A stretch of 8,141 nucleotides of DNA from Phycisphaerales bacterium UBA1926 (GTDB taxonomy: Bacteria; Planctomycetota; Phycisphaerae; Phycisphaerales; UBA1924), in NCBI GenBank assembly GCA_002337215.1, contig DDFO01000013.1:8008-16148 (forward strand), written 5' to 3'. Below are positions 1 to 6,811 of this stretch, in pieces. A program made the position numbers and the translations under genes. The notes under the pieces are model-generated. The model did not search any database. It was not told where the DNA came from and worked only from the letters and a program-made list of their open reading frames with translations. Numbering within the stretch: position 1 is the stretch's first letter; every line of letters starts with the position of its first letter.

Positions 1-217
1 GGCGCAGTCGTGCGGCACTGCTGCGCCGAAGACGGCGAGCAGTGGCACCCTGGATCCTGAACAGGCGGTGACCCAACTCGCGGGCCGAACCGACGGCGAC
101 CTCATCGTCCACGTCGATGTTCCCGCCGACTCGGACCCCGATTCGATGATCGGCTCGATCCGCCGCGTGAAGATCACGGGCGGGGGCGGTCTGAGCCTCG
201 CGGGGGAGTTGGTCTGA
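1..217 (+). CDS. miaB: Methylthiotransferase C-terminus (TRAM domain), probably MiaB; 5' end outside window
   Basis: Only the last 71 codons are present; the frame is open to the left edge and ends in TGA at 215-217. MiaB is a radical-SAM, iron-sulfur enzyme that adds a methylthio group to N6-isopentenyladenosine at position 37 of tRNAs reading codons that begin with U. The catalytic part is outside the window. What is visible is a short Ala/Ser/Gly/Thr-rich linker followed by a TRAM-type RNA-binding beta-barrel: the 'QLAGRTDGDLIVHVD' segment, then 'MIGSIRRVKITGGGG', then the end 'LSLAGELV'. The GRT...IV.....D pattern and the L-S-L-x-G-E-[LV]-V ending fit MiaB better than its relatives RimO and MtaB, but the TRAM domain alone does not fully separate them. 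The downstream gene lies 100 bases further on the same strand, probably as a separate unit. The family call is firm; the choice of MiaB is likely. Confidence 0.8.
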   Translation, partial: AQSCGTAAPKTASSGTLDPEQAVTQLAGRTDGDLIVHVDVPADSDPDSMIGSIRRVKITGGGGLSLAGELV

Positions 218-224
218 ATCCCGG

Positions 225-242
225 GCCGGCTCGCGCGCCGGT
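225..242 (+). terminator. Possible weak hairpin after the methylthiotransferase gene
   Basis: Directly after the stop at 217 there is an inverted repeat: CCGGC at 226-230 pairs with GCCGG at 237-241 around the six-base loop TCGCGC, with a possible G-T pair outside it. No T-run follows, so it is not a classical intrinsic terminator, and short GC stems arise easily by chance in DNA of this composition. Confidence 0.22.
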
Positions 243-317
243 TTGCGTGAGTGAGACGCACGCCGTTACGCTCCCACCCGGGTGCGGCGATTCGCGAGCA
301 CCCAGGAAGAGGCCGAC

Positions 318-1253
318 ATGCTCGTTCGAATCGCCGTGCTGCTGCTCTCGTGCGCCGCGTCGCTCGCCCACGCCCAGCCCAAGCCCGCGTTCATCTACGA
401 CCAGGTGCTCAGCACCTACTTCGACGATTCCTCGGGCCTGATCAGCTTCGGGAACTACGACCTCGCGTTCCCGCCCGAGGGCCCCCTGAACGCCTCGGTC
501 GCGGTTGTGAACAGCCAGAACACAGTGGTCGCGAGCTTCCCGTTCTTCCCCGAGTACATGAACAGGGAAGGCGTGTTCGCGAGGGGCAAGGTGCAGGGGC
601 CCGCGGATATCTCGCTCACGGAACCCGGCGTCTACAACATCGTGTTTCTCGTCGAAGGCGCGCCCGCGACGCGCCTCCCGGTCGTCCTCGAGCAGACCGG
701 CGACGGCGACGACCCGTTCAACCCCGAGAAGACCTACCAGTTCTACGGCCTCTGGCAGATGTACGCCAACATCACCAACGCCACCTGGAAGGACGAGGAC
801 TGGCCCACGCTCAACATCTGGATCGGGCAGCGGGACATGGTGGATCAGGACGGCCACGCCGAGAAGTTCAGGGTCACCATGACCCGCGACGGCGCCGTCG
901 TCGCCCACACGCGTTCGATCGAGAACACGATGTACGCGAAGCACTACCAGAAGACAGCGGTCCGCCTCTACAAGCCCCACGACGACGCGAAAGCCGCCAA
1001 CGCGATCCCGTTCACCAAGCCGGGCTGGTACGAGGACGGGGACTACGAACTCGTCGTGACGCGGACAGCCGACGGGAAGGAACTCCGCCGGTTCGTCTAC
1101 ACGGTCAAGGAGGGGAAGATCGTCGAGCTCCCGCAGACGAAGTTGGGGCACGAGCCACGCCTGGACTACATCGTGCCCCGCGTGCGCAACGGGGACACGG
1201 GCTACCAGTTCGTCGAGACGGATTGGATCCGCCAGAAGCCCAAGCAGCCGTGA
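318..1253 (+). CDS. Secreted protein of unknown function, probably two beta-sandwich domains
   Basis: I do not recognise the family. The ATG at 318 is chosen over an in-frame GTG at 282 because the purine-rich AAGAGG at 307-312 sits 5 bases before it and because translation then begins directly with a signal peptide. The protein is 311 residues: Arg4, a hydrophobic core at about 5-17, and an A-H-A signal peptidase I site before Gln20, so it should be exported. The mature part is rich in Tyr, Phe and Trp. Two segments near 'EPGVYNIVFLVEG' and 'KPGWYEDGDYELVV' share a P-G-x-Y pattern followed by alternating hydrophobic residues, as in strands that close Ig-like sandwich domains, which suggests two domains. 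No catalytic motif, membrane helix after the signal, or sorting domain is visible. L-L-S-C at 9-12 is a marginal lipobox, so a lipoprotein is a less likely alternative. The gene is convergent with the FG-GAP gene, with stops 3 bases apart. Confidence 0.85.
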   Translation: MLVRIAVLLLSCAASLAHAQPKPAFIYDQVLSTYFDDSSGLISFGNYDLAFPPEGPLNASVAVVNSQNTVVASFPFFPEYMNREGVFARGKVQGPADISLTEPGVYNIVFLVEGAPATRLPVVLEQTGDGDDPFNPEKTYQFYGLWQMYANITNATWKDEDWPTLNIWIGQRDMVDQDGHAEKFRVTMTRDGAVVAHTRSIENTMYAKHYQKTAVRLYKPHDDAKAANAIPFTKPGWYEDGDYELVVTRTADGKELRRFVYTVKEGKIVELPQTKLGHEPRLDYIVPRVRNGDTGYQFVETDWIRQKPKQP

Positions 1254-1256
1254 GCG

Positions 1257-2729
1257 TTACATTTCCGGGCAGCCCGCGGTGAAGTCCTGCACGAAGAGGT
1301 CGATGTCGGCGATGTCGAACACACCGTTGTCGTCGAGGTCCGCAATCGGGTCTCCCCCCACAAACCCGTTGATGAACGCGACGATGTCGGTGAGGTCCAG
1401 CAGCCCCCACGGCTCGACGAGATCGGCGGCGTTGCAGGGCGAGAACCCGCTCAGGAACACGCGGGCGCTGCCGCACTCCGACCCGTAGTCATCGTCCCCG
1501 AACGCCCCGACGATGAAGTCCGCGAAACCGTCGCCGTTGAGATCGCCCGGGCCGCAGACGGACCAGCCGGCGCGGTCGCCGCCGTCGTCGCCGTAGAACG
1601 TGTACAGCACCGCCCCGTCCGAGCCCGAGAAGACGCGGGCGTACCCGTTGTTGAACGCATTATCATCGCCCAGATCGTCGTCCCAGTCGGCCCCGACGAT
1701 CAGGTCCGCGTGCCCGTCGCCGTTCACGTCGCCCGCACCGTCCACGCGCCTTCCGAAGGCCTCGCCCGGGTCGTCGCCGACGAAGCTGTGGATCTCGGTT
1801 CCATCGGCACCGGAGTAGACCGTCGCCCGCCCTGCCCCGGGGTGCGGGGCGCCGATGATCACGTCCGGTACGCCGTCATCGTCGACGTCGCCCGCCCCTC
1901 CGACACTCGATCCGTTGAGCGAGCCCCCGTAGACGCTGTCGAACTCATGCACGACACCGCCGTTGGCGCCCGAGTACAGCCAGGCGGCGCCTTCTTGTGA
2001 ATACCACTCGTTCACGTGACCGGGGCCCCCGGCAAGCACGTCGTCGCGCCCGTCACCGTTGACGTCACCGACGCGAGAGATGTCGTAGCCGAGCCAGTCG
2101 TCCCGCTCGCCTCGGAAGTGATAGAGGATCACACCCGATGCGCCGGAGTAGACCCGCACGCTGCCATTGTCGCGGACGAGCGACGAGTCGGCCCAGGCGC
2201 CGACCGCGAAGTCATCGTGTCCGTCGGCGTTCACATCGCCCACGATCGCGACAGCCTCCCCGTACTTATCGTTCGGCGTGCCGTCGCGTTTGGTGAAGAG
2301 CACCGACCCGTCGGCCCCCGAGAACACCCGGGCGTACCCGATCCAGACCCCGTCGGTCTTGACCGATCCGACGATGAGGTCGTCGTGCCCGTCGTTGTTC
2401 ACATCGCCCCCGCCGTCCACGTCGGTCCCAAAGCCGTCGCCGATGGCATCGCCGACGAAGACGTGCAGCACGGCCCCGTCCACGCCCGAATACACGGTCG
2501 CCGATCCACGATGGACCCCGCTGCTGGTGCCCCCCGCCGCGCCGACGATGAAATCCGGGGTGCCGTCGTTGTTGACGTCTCCGGCCGCCGCCATGGCTTT
2601 GCCGAATTGGTCACCCCAACTCGCCCCAAAGAGCGTGTAGCTCGGCTCGTGGATGATCTGCCCAACCGCCGCGCACGAAAGAGAGCCGCACGCGATCAGC
2701 GAGGCGAGGCTTGATCGTTCCGGTGCCAT
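1257..2729 (-). CDS. Secreted seven-repeat FG-GAP beta-propeller protein with C-terminal GC-type dockerin-like domain
   Basis: The 490-residue product has a signal peptide (Arg5, hydrophobic stretch about 8-22, cleavage probably near Gly23/Gln24). Residues about 31-431 hold seven repeats of the integrin-alpha FG-GAP kind. Each has a calcium loop of the type D-[VL]-[ND]-x-D-G-x-x-D, starting near residues 51, 109, 165, 222, 281, 334 and 396, followed by hydrophobic-V/A-G and then 'G.a.vySG.dG'. Seven repeats are enough for one closed propeller. Residues 432-490 form a dockerin-like module between Cys432 and Cys487. Its second half keeps an EF-hand-like loop (D-L-D-D-N-G-V-F-D-I-A-D). The first half has E-P-W-G in place of the calcium ligands, which, as I recall, is usual in Phycisphaerae. 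The module presumably anchors the protein to a partner or the cell surface; the ligand is unknown. The start is set by AAGGAGGA just upstream. FG-GAP and dockerin calls are strong; the biological role is open. Confidence 0.93.
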   Translation of the reverse strand: MAPERSSLASLIACGSLSCAAVGQIIHEPSYTLFGASWGDQFGKAMAAAGDVNNDGTPDFIVGAAGGTSSGVHRGSATVYSGVDGAVLHVFVGDAIGDGFGTDVDGGGDVNNDGHDDLIVGSVKTDGVWIGYARVFSGADGSVLFTKRDGTPNDKYGEAVAIVGDVNADGHDDFAVGAWADSSLVRDNGSVRVYSGASGVILYHFRGERDDWLGYDISRVGDVNGDGRDDVLAGGPGHVNEWYSQEGAAWLYSGANGGVVHEFDSVYGGSLNGSSVGGAGDVDDDGVPDVIIGAPHPGAGRATVYSGADGTEIHSFVGDDPGEAFGRRVDGAGDVNGDGHADLIVGADWDDDLGDDNAFNNGYARVFSGSDGAVLYTFYGDDGGDRAGWSVCGPGDLNGDGFADFIVGAFGDDDYGSECGSARVFLSGFSPCNAADLVEPWGLLDLTDIVAFINGFVGGDPIADLDDNGVFDIADIDLFVQDFTAGCPEM

Positions 2730-2733
2730 AACG

Positions 2734-2741
2734 TCCTCCTT
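2734..2741 (-). promoter_or_regulatory. Strong Shine-Dalgarno sequence of the FG-GAP/dockerin gene
   Basis: On the minus strand the sequence reads AAGGAGGA, then four bases (CGTT), then ATG at 2729-2727. This is a near-perfect match to the anti-Shine-Dalgarno end of 16S rRNA. It fixes the start codon and suggests efficient translation; no other gene in the window has a ribosome binding site this good. Confidence 0.8.
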
Positions 2742-2799
2742 GTGACTGCGCAGAACTCCGGCCTACGCGATCGCCCATAAAGCGGACAAATATATCTTT

Positions 2800-2827
2800 A
2801 TTATACAGCCGGCCGCGTTCGCCTCAA
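2800..2827 (-). promoter_or_regulatory. Sigma-70-like promoter for the FG-GAP/dockerin gene
   Basis: On the minus strand TTGAGG (2827-2822; four of six matches to TTGACA) is followed after a 16-base spacer by a perfect TATAAT (2805-2800). Transcription would begin near 2793 and give a leader of about 64 bases before the ATG. The -10 box lies in an AT-rich island (about 2776-2806) that contrasts with the GC-rich surroundings. No gene upstream could supply this one by read-through except the methyltransferase operon, which ends at 2872 with no obvious terminator. The elements are seen directly; promoter activity is inferred. Confidence 0.6.
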
Positions 2828-2871
2828 GGCTTTCGGACCAATGGAGATCCCGCCGGAACGGATTGCTCGCG

Positions 2872-3660
2872 TCACGCGCCCACCCGCACCATCGGCTCGT
2901 CCCCCTTCACCGCCGCGGTCCACGTGGTCGTGACATATGGCAGCGAGACTTCACCAGATCCGTCCGCATGCGTCGCGTGCAAGTCCCCAAGCCGCGAGAT
3001 CAATTCCGCATGCCCGGCGCCTGCCTTCGGCGCATACGACGCGCTCAACGCCCGCCCGATGAACCCATCGAGCGTGTGCCGCATCTCCAGCGGGAATCCC
3101 ATCTTCTTCACATCGTCGAACAGGTCCGTTTCCGCGAACGGGTCTTCCTGCGCCGCGTACCGCACCCGGGGCGTCTCGTCCGTCGCGAGCCCGTCGAGAA
3201 TCTCGCGGTATCCCGCACCGATCTCCGTCGACGCGTCCACCTCGTTCCACACCAGTGCCAGCCGGCCCGTGCCCTTGAGCACCCGCCGGAACTCCGCGAA
3301 CGCCGCGGGAGGATCGAACCAGTGGAACGCCTGCGCGCACACGACCAGGTCCACCGACCCGTCCTTCAGCCCCGTCGCCTCGGCCGTCCCTACTTCGATC
3401 AACACCCGATCATGTGTTTCGGCCTTCTCACGCATCGCCGTGTTGGGCTCGATCGCGACCACCAACGGCCCGCGCTCTGCCAGCAGCCGGGCCATGATCC
3501 CCGTCCCCGCCCCGACGTCCGCGACCGCGAGCATGTTCGGCGTGCCCATCCCCCGCAGCAACGCGTCGATGCACGCGGCGGGGTACGAAGGCCGGTGCGC
3601 GGCGTAGTCGCCCACGCGGTCCGTGAATCGGCTCGTCCCGTCGGCCTGTGAATCATCCAT
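2872..3660 (-). CDS. Class I SAM-dependent methyltransferase (Methyltransf_11 type), substrate unknown
   Basis: The protein has 262 residues with a Rossmann-type methyltransferase core. Motif I is 'VADVGAGTG' at 46-54 (SAM-binding glycine loop). Glu71 in 'VVAIEPN' is the acidic residue expected to bind the ribose hydroxyls. 'GSVDLVVCAQAFHWFD' at 101-116 is motif IV/post-I. 'EFRRVLKGTGRLALVWNE' at 123-140 is the usual F..V..R.L.pgG segment. The N-terminus 'RFTDRVGDYAAHRPSYP' is typical of small-molecule methyltransferases of the UbiE/Tmt1-like group. No membrane segment or signal is visible, so it should be cytoplasmic. The ATG at 3660 is preferred because AGGAGG (3672-3667) lies 6 bases upstream. 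The frame is open far upstream, but that part lies inside the vWA gene and has shadow composition. The start overlaps the vWA gene's stop by 8 bases (ATGGATGA), so translation is probably coupled. The acceptor substrate cannot be read from sequence. Confidence 0.92.
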   Translation of the reverse strand: MDDSQADGTSRFTDRVGDYAAHRPSYPAACIDALLRGMGTPNMLAVADVGAGTGIMARLLAERGPLVVAIEPNTAMREKAETHDRVLIEVGTAEATGLKDGSVDLVVCAQAFHWFDPPAAFAEFRRVLKGTGRLALVWNEVDASTEIGAGYREILDGLATDETPRVRYAAQEDPFAETDLFDDVKKMGFPLEMRHTLDGFIGRALSASYAPKAGAGHAELISRLGDLHATHADGSGEVSLPYVTTTWTAAVKGDEPMVRVGA

Positions 3661-6600
3661 CCCCGCCCTCCTCGAACCGCTTGCGCGCTCGCCGCTTCGC
3701 CGCGAGCAAACCGCTTGCCTCTTCTGCCGGCTTCGGCGGCTCAGGCCGCTCTTTGTCGGGCGTCGATCCGCCGCCCGCCGGTGGCTCTGCTTTCTCGATT
3801 TTCTTCCGGTATTCCGCCGCCTGTGCTCGATGCCGCGCCGCCTTGGCCTCCCGACGAAGCCGGTCCGCGTCGTCGTCGGTGAGCGGGGCGGCCGACGGCA
3901 TCGGCGCGTCGCGGGCCTCCCCGGCCTGTTTCGTGCGCGCACCGCGCAACGCCGCGAGGCGCACACCCGCGTTCGATGAGATCCGCGCAAACTCCGCGTC
4001 CGCGGCCCGCTCGGGCAGCAGCCGGTCCCACGCGATCCGCCGCGTCCCGACATCCAACAGGAACACAACGACTGTCCATCCCAGCAGCACGGGCCAGAGC
4101 GGCGTCCGGGTCCGCCTGGGCTCGACCAGCGACCGGTCGTACAGGTCCACCGCCTCGCCGTACGCGAGCACCCGACCACCGCTTGCGTCCGCGATCCGTT
4201 CGAGGGTCCGCCGATCCGTCGCGAGCCTCGCGTACTCGGCGTTCCGGGCGACCGTCGCACCCGAGAGCAGCGGGGGGAGCGGCGTCGAGCCCAGCGCCGG
4301 GCGTGCGATCACGATGTGGTTCCCCGCCCGCCCCGCGCTCATCTCGCCCGAGTACCGCCCGGGCCCGGTCTGGCGGAGCCTGATCCGCGTCGGCTCGCCC
4401 TCGGGCCCGTACACCGTCACCGGGACCCGCAGCAGATCGATCGGCTCGCCCGATTCGTCCGTCGCGTCGTAGACGATCTTCAGCCGACCCTCGGACTGCA
4501 TGACCGACAGCTCGCCCGTCTCGCCGCCCGTTGTGCGCGACATGAGCCGGGCCGTGCGCGCCCAGAGCGTGCGGTACCCCTCCCAGTCGAGCCAGCGCCG
4601 GGCCCAGTCGTGCGCATCGCTGGTGAACACCGCGACCTGCCCGAGTTCCACCGCCCAGTGCGCGAGCACCGGCTCTCCGTCGGGCGTCGCCATCGCGTAC
4701 GTGATCGTGGGCTCGGGCCTTGCCTGCGTGAGCACCAGCCCGCCCAGCCTGGGAACCGCCCCGAGCCCCTCGGTCAGGGGCGATCCTGTCTGCAGCACCA
4801 CGGGCTCGAACGGCCGCTCGCGCACGAGCGGGCTGCGCACAACCCGGACCGCCTTGAGAAACACGTTGGGCAGCACGCCCGGGTTGAGCACGTGGTAGAA
4901 CGCGCCGCGTCCCTCATCGGCGACCGATTCGAGCGTCGCGAGGTCCGCCCCGTCGCCGATCGCGATCGACGAGATCCGGATCCCGTCGTCGTGGATCTGC
5001 CGCGCCAGGCCCGGGAGCTGCCCCGAGTTCTGCGATTGCCCGTCGGAGAGCACGATGATGTGCTTGTGCTTCGCGTCCACCGCGAGGAGCTGCTCGCGTG
5101 CGATCTGCATCGCGGGGGGCAGGTTCGTCCCGCCGCCCGACCGGATCGCCCGCGTCGCCTCCGCGATCGGTGCCGTGTCCCGCGCCGGGCCCAGTTCGTG
5201 GATCACGCTGGGGACGCTGTTGAACGAGACAACACCCACGAGGTCGCCCGGGTCCAGCGACTCGATCGCCCGCGCCGCGCTCTCGTTGGCGACCTCCTGC
5301 TGCGACCTCGACGACCCGAGCACGCCCCGGCTCATCGACCCCGAGTTGTCGAGCACGAGCACGATCGCCGCTTCCGGCGTCACGAGTTTCTCGGGCAGGT
5401 CCAGCTTCACCGGGAGGATCGGCTCGAGCGGAGACCCGCGCCACCCCCCGGCACCCAGCGTGTCGGGCCCGCCCACGATCACGAGCCCGCCGCCCAGTTC
5501 GCGCACGTACGCGACCAGCGCATCCATCGAGCCCTGCGGCATCGCCTCGGCCGGCACGTTCTGCAGCACGATCAGGTCGTGCGCCTGGAACCCCAGCAGG
5601 TCGCGCGGCATCCCGCTCGGCGCGACGACCTCGACCCCCAGCCCGCTCTCAACGAGCGTCCGCGGGAGCACCCCGCCCGCGCCCTCGCTCGCCCCGGCGC
5701 TCACACCGTCCACCAGCAGCACCCGGCTCTCGCCCGGCGAGATCGTGAACGCCTCCGCCCGGTTGTTGTCCACCGCCCGGTCGCCAACGAGCGCACCCGT
5801 TGCCGGATCGCGATCGGGCTCGAAGAAGACCTCGAACCGGCTCAGCCGACCATCCTCGAGGGGGACCTCGAGGATCTCAACATGCCGTCCCGGGCCGTAC
5901 ACGACGCGACGCCCGCCCCCGGATGGAATCCGATCCGAGTCATCCCCGGCGCCCGCGTCTGTGCTGATATCGACAGGCTCGCCCTCGCGCAGCAGCCGGA
6001 GCGTCCCGCGCGCGTCGCCGGTCGTTCGGATCTGCACGCGGAGGGGAACCGTCGACCCACCCGCGGCGCTCGGCGGCGCGTCGAGGCGTTCGACGATCAC
6101 CTCGTCGCCGATCTCGTAGTCCACCCCCAGCACGTCGATCGGGATCCCGGCACCGTTCGATCCGGAACCTTCACCGAGCAGCGACGCGACCTCGATTGGG
6201 TCGGCCCCCGTCGCGTTCCCGTCGCTCACGAGCACGAGCCGCCCCGCCGCGTCGGTCGGGATCAGCGCCGCCGCGTGCCGCAGCGCCCCGGCGATGTCGG
6301 TCCCCCCGATGGGCAGCATCGACATCGAGCGGTCGAGCACGCCGGCCCGCGAGGGCGTCGCGACCGTCGCGGTGCGCCCATCGAAGACCACGAGGCCGAA
6401 CAGATCGTCGGGCCCTCGGTTCGCGAGCCGATCCGCGAAGTACGCCCGGGCCCACGCGTCGGGACCGTCTGTCTGCTGGTCGGGGCTCTGCTCGAAACCG
6501 CCCGGCCCGAACGACCCGAACCGGCGCACACTCCCGGAGAGGTCCACGACCCCGATCACCGCGAGCCGCTCGGTCTCCCGCACGCTCTGGGCACCCGCGA

Positions 6601-6760
6601 GCATCGCGATGATCAGCGCCGTCAGCACGGCCCGTGCGAGCGCCGCGGAGGCGCGCCGCCACCGGCTCATCGATGAGAACCCCGTCAGCGCAACGGCGCA
6701 CAGCGGCAACACCGCGAGCAGGGCCCAGAGCCAGGCGGGATGAGTAAACGAAATCCCCAT
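3653..6760 (-). CDS. BatA-like membrane protein with two vWA domains around a glutamine amidotransferase-like region
   Basis: The 1035-residue protein begins 'MGISFTHPAWLWALLAVLPL', the usual start of the BatA N-terminal membrane domain. Helices lie at about 8-27 and 40-58, with a basic loop (RWRR) between them that should be cytoplasmic. A first vWA domain covers about 66-215, with MIDAS residues Asp73-Ser75-Ser77, Thr154 and Asp180. A beta-rich stretch follows to about 340. Residues 345-450 ('RVLLVDG', 'DLIVLQNVPAEAM', 'LGGGLVIVGGPDTLGAGGW') resemble the class I glutamine amidotransferase-like fold of this planctomycete family, without a recognisable Cys-His catalytic pair. A second vWA domain covers about 464-640, with Asp471-Ser473-Ser475, Thr545 and Asp573. 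Beta-rich sequence continues to a third helix at 887-903. A charged helical tail (904-1035) should lie in the cytoplasm. Related proteins are thought to act with MoxR AAA+ ATPases in envelope or complex-assembly roles; that role here is inferred. The start has only a weak GGGGG 9 bases upstream. Confidence 0.93.
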   Translation of the reverse strand: MGISFTHPAWLWALLAVLPLCAVALTGFSSMSRWRRASAALARAVLTALIIAMLAGAQSVRETERLAVIGVVDLSGSVRRFGSFGPGGFEQSPDQQTDGPDAWARAYFADRLANRGPDDLFGLVVFDGRTATVATPSRAGVLDRSMSMLPIGGTDIAGALRHAAALIPTDAAGRLVLVSDGNATGADPIEVASLLGEGSGSNGAGIPIDVLGVDYEIGDEVIVERLDAPPSAAGGSTVPLRVQIRTTGDARGTLRLLREGEPVDISTDAGAGDDSDRIPSGGGRRVVYGPGRHVEILEVPLEDGRLSRFEVFFEPDRDPATGALVGDRAVDNNRAEAFTISPGESRVLLVDGVSAGASEGAGGVLPRTLVESGLGVEVVAPSGMPRDLLGFQAHDLIVLQNVPAEAMPQGSMDALVAYVRELGGGLVIVGGPDTLGAGGWRGSPLEPILPVKLDLPEKLVTPEAAIVLVLDNSGSMSRGVLGSSRSQQEVANESAARAIESLDPGDLVGVVSFNSVPSVIHELGPARDTAPIAEATRAIRSGGGTNLPPAMQIAREQLLAVDAKHKHIIVLSDGQSQNSGQLPGLARQIHDDGIRISSIAIGDGADLATLESVADEGRGAFYHVLNPGVLPNVFLKAVRVVRSPLVRERPFEPVVLQTGSPLTEGLGAVPRLGGLVLTQARPEPTITYAMATPDGEPVLAHWAVELGQVAVFTSDAHDWARRWLDWEGYRTLWARTARLMSRTTGGETGELSVMQSEGRLKIVYDATDESGEPIDLLRVPVTVYGPEGEPTRIRLRQTGPGRYSGEMSAGRAGNHIVIARPALGSTPLPPLLSGATVARNAEYARLATDRRTLERIADASGGRVLAYGEAVDLYDRSLVEPRRTRTPLWPVLLGWTVVVFLLDVGTRRIAWDRLLPERAADAEFARISSNAGVRLAALRGARTKQAGEARDAPMPSAAPLTDDDADRLRREAKAARHRAQAAEYRKKIEKAEPPAGGGSTPDKERPEPPKPAEEASGLLAAKRRARKRFEEGGDG
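3666..3673 (-). promoter_or_regulatory. Shine-Dalgarno of the methyltransferase gene inside the end of the vWA gene
   Basis: The minus strand reads GAGGAGGG followed by five bases and then ATG at 3660-3658. The same bases encode the Glu-Glu-Gly run near the end of the vWA protein, so ribosome binding site, start and upstream stop are nested. This decides the start codon and supports translational coupling. Confidence 0.65.
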
Positions 6761-6777
6761 GCGAGCGTGCCCCCGAC

Positions 6778-6798
6778 CGCGTCCCGAGTTCGGGCGCG
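6778..6798 (-). other. Hairpin in the gap between the repeat-rich gene and the vWA gene
   Basis: The 51-base gap (6761-6811) contains an inverted repeat. CGCG (6778-6781) and CCCG (6783-6786) pair with CGGG (6791-6794) and CGCG (6795-6798) around a four-base loop, with one bulged base at 6782. That is eight GC pairs. No T-run follows, so it is more likely an RNA processing or stabilising stem than a terminator, or it may be chance in GC-rich DNA. Confidence 0.35.
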
Positions 6799-6811
6799 TC
6801 GGGTTCCGGTG

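Noticed and set aside
282..317. GTG at 282 as start of the secreted protein
   Set aside because: It would put 12 polar residues ahead of the signal peptide. The ATG at 318 has AAGAGG 5 bases upstream and starts directly at the signal sequence.
2688..2699. Possible lipobox L-I-A-C at residues 11-14 of the FG-GAP protein
   Set aside because: The hydrophobic stretch before the Cys is too short and the hydrophobic, small-residue sequence continues after it to Val22-Gly23, as expected for an ordinary signal peptidase I site.
2730..2871. Terminator for the methyltransferase operon in the gap before the FG-GAP gene
   Set aside because: Only trivial stems (for example GCCT/AGGC at 2821-2830 with a two-base loop) are present and none is followed by a T-run on the minus strand.
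3653..3656. ATGA overlap (start at 3656) as an alternative coupled start
   Set aside because: That ATG is in another frame and gives a short Arg/Thr-rich shadow peptide. The methyltransferase frame starts at 3660.
3661..4260. In-frame extension of the methyltransferase by about 200 residues
   Set aside because: The extra part lies entirely inside the vWA gene, is Arg/Ser/Gly-rich with no domain, and the ATG at 3660 has a good ribosome binding site followed by a normal family N-terminus.
4316..6676. A 786-codon open frame on the plus strand opposite the vWA gene
   Set aside because: It is antisense to a gene with unmistakable vWA domains and has the Arg/Pro/His-heavy composition produced by the reverse strand of high-GC codons. 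No domain or ribosome binding site supports it.
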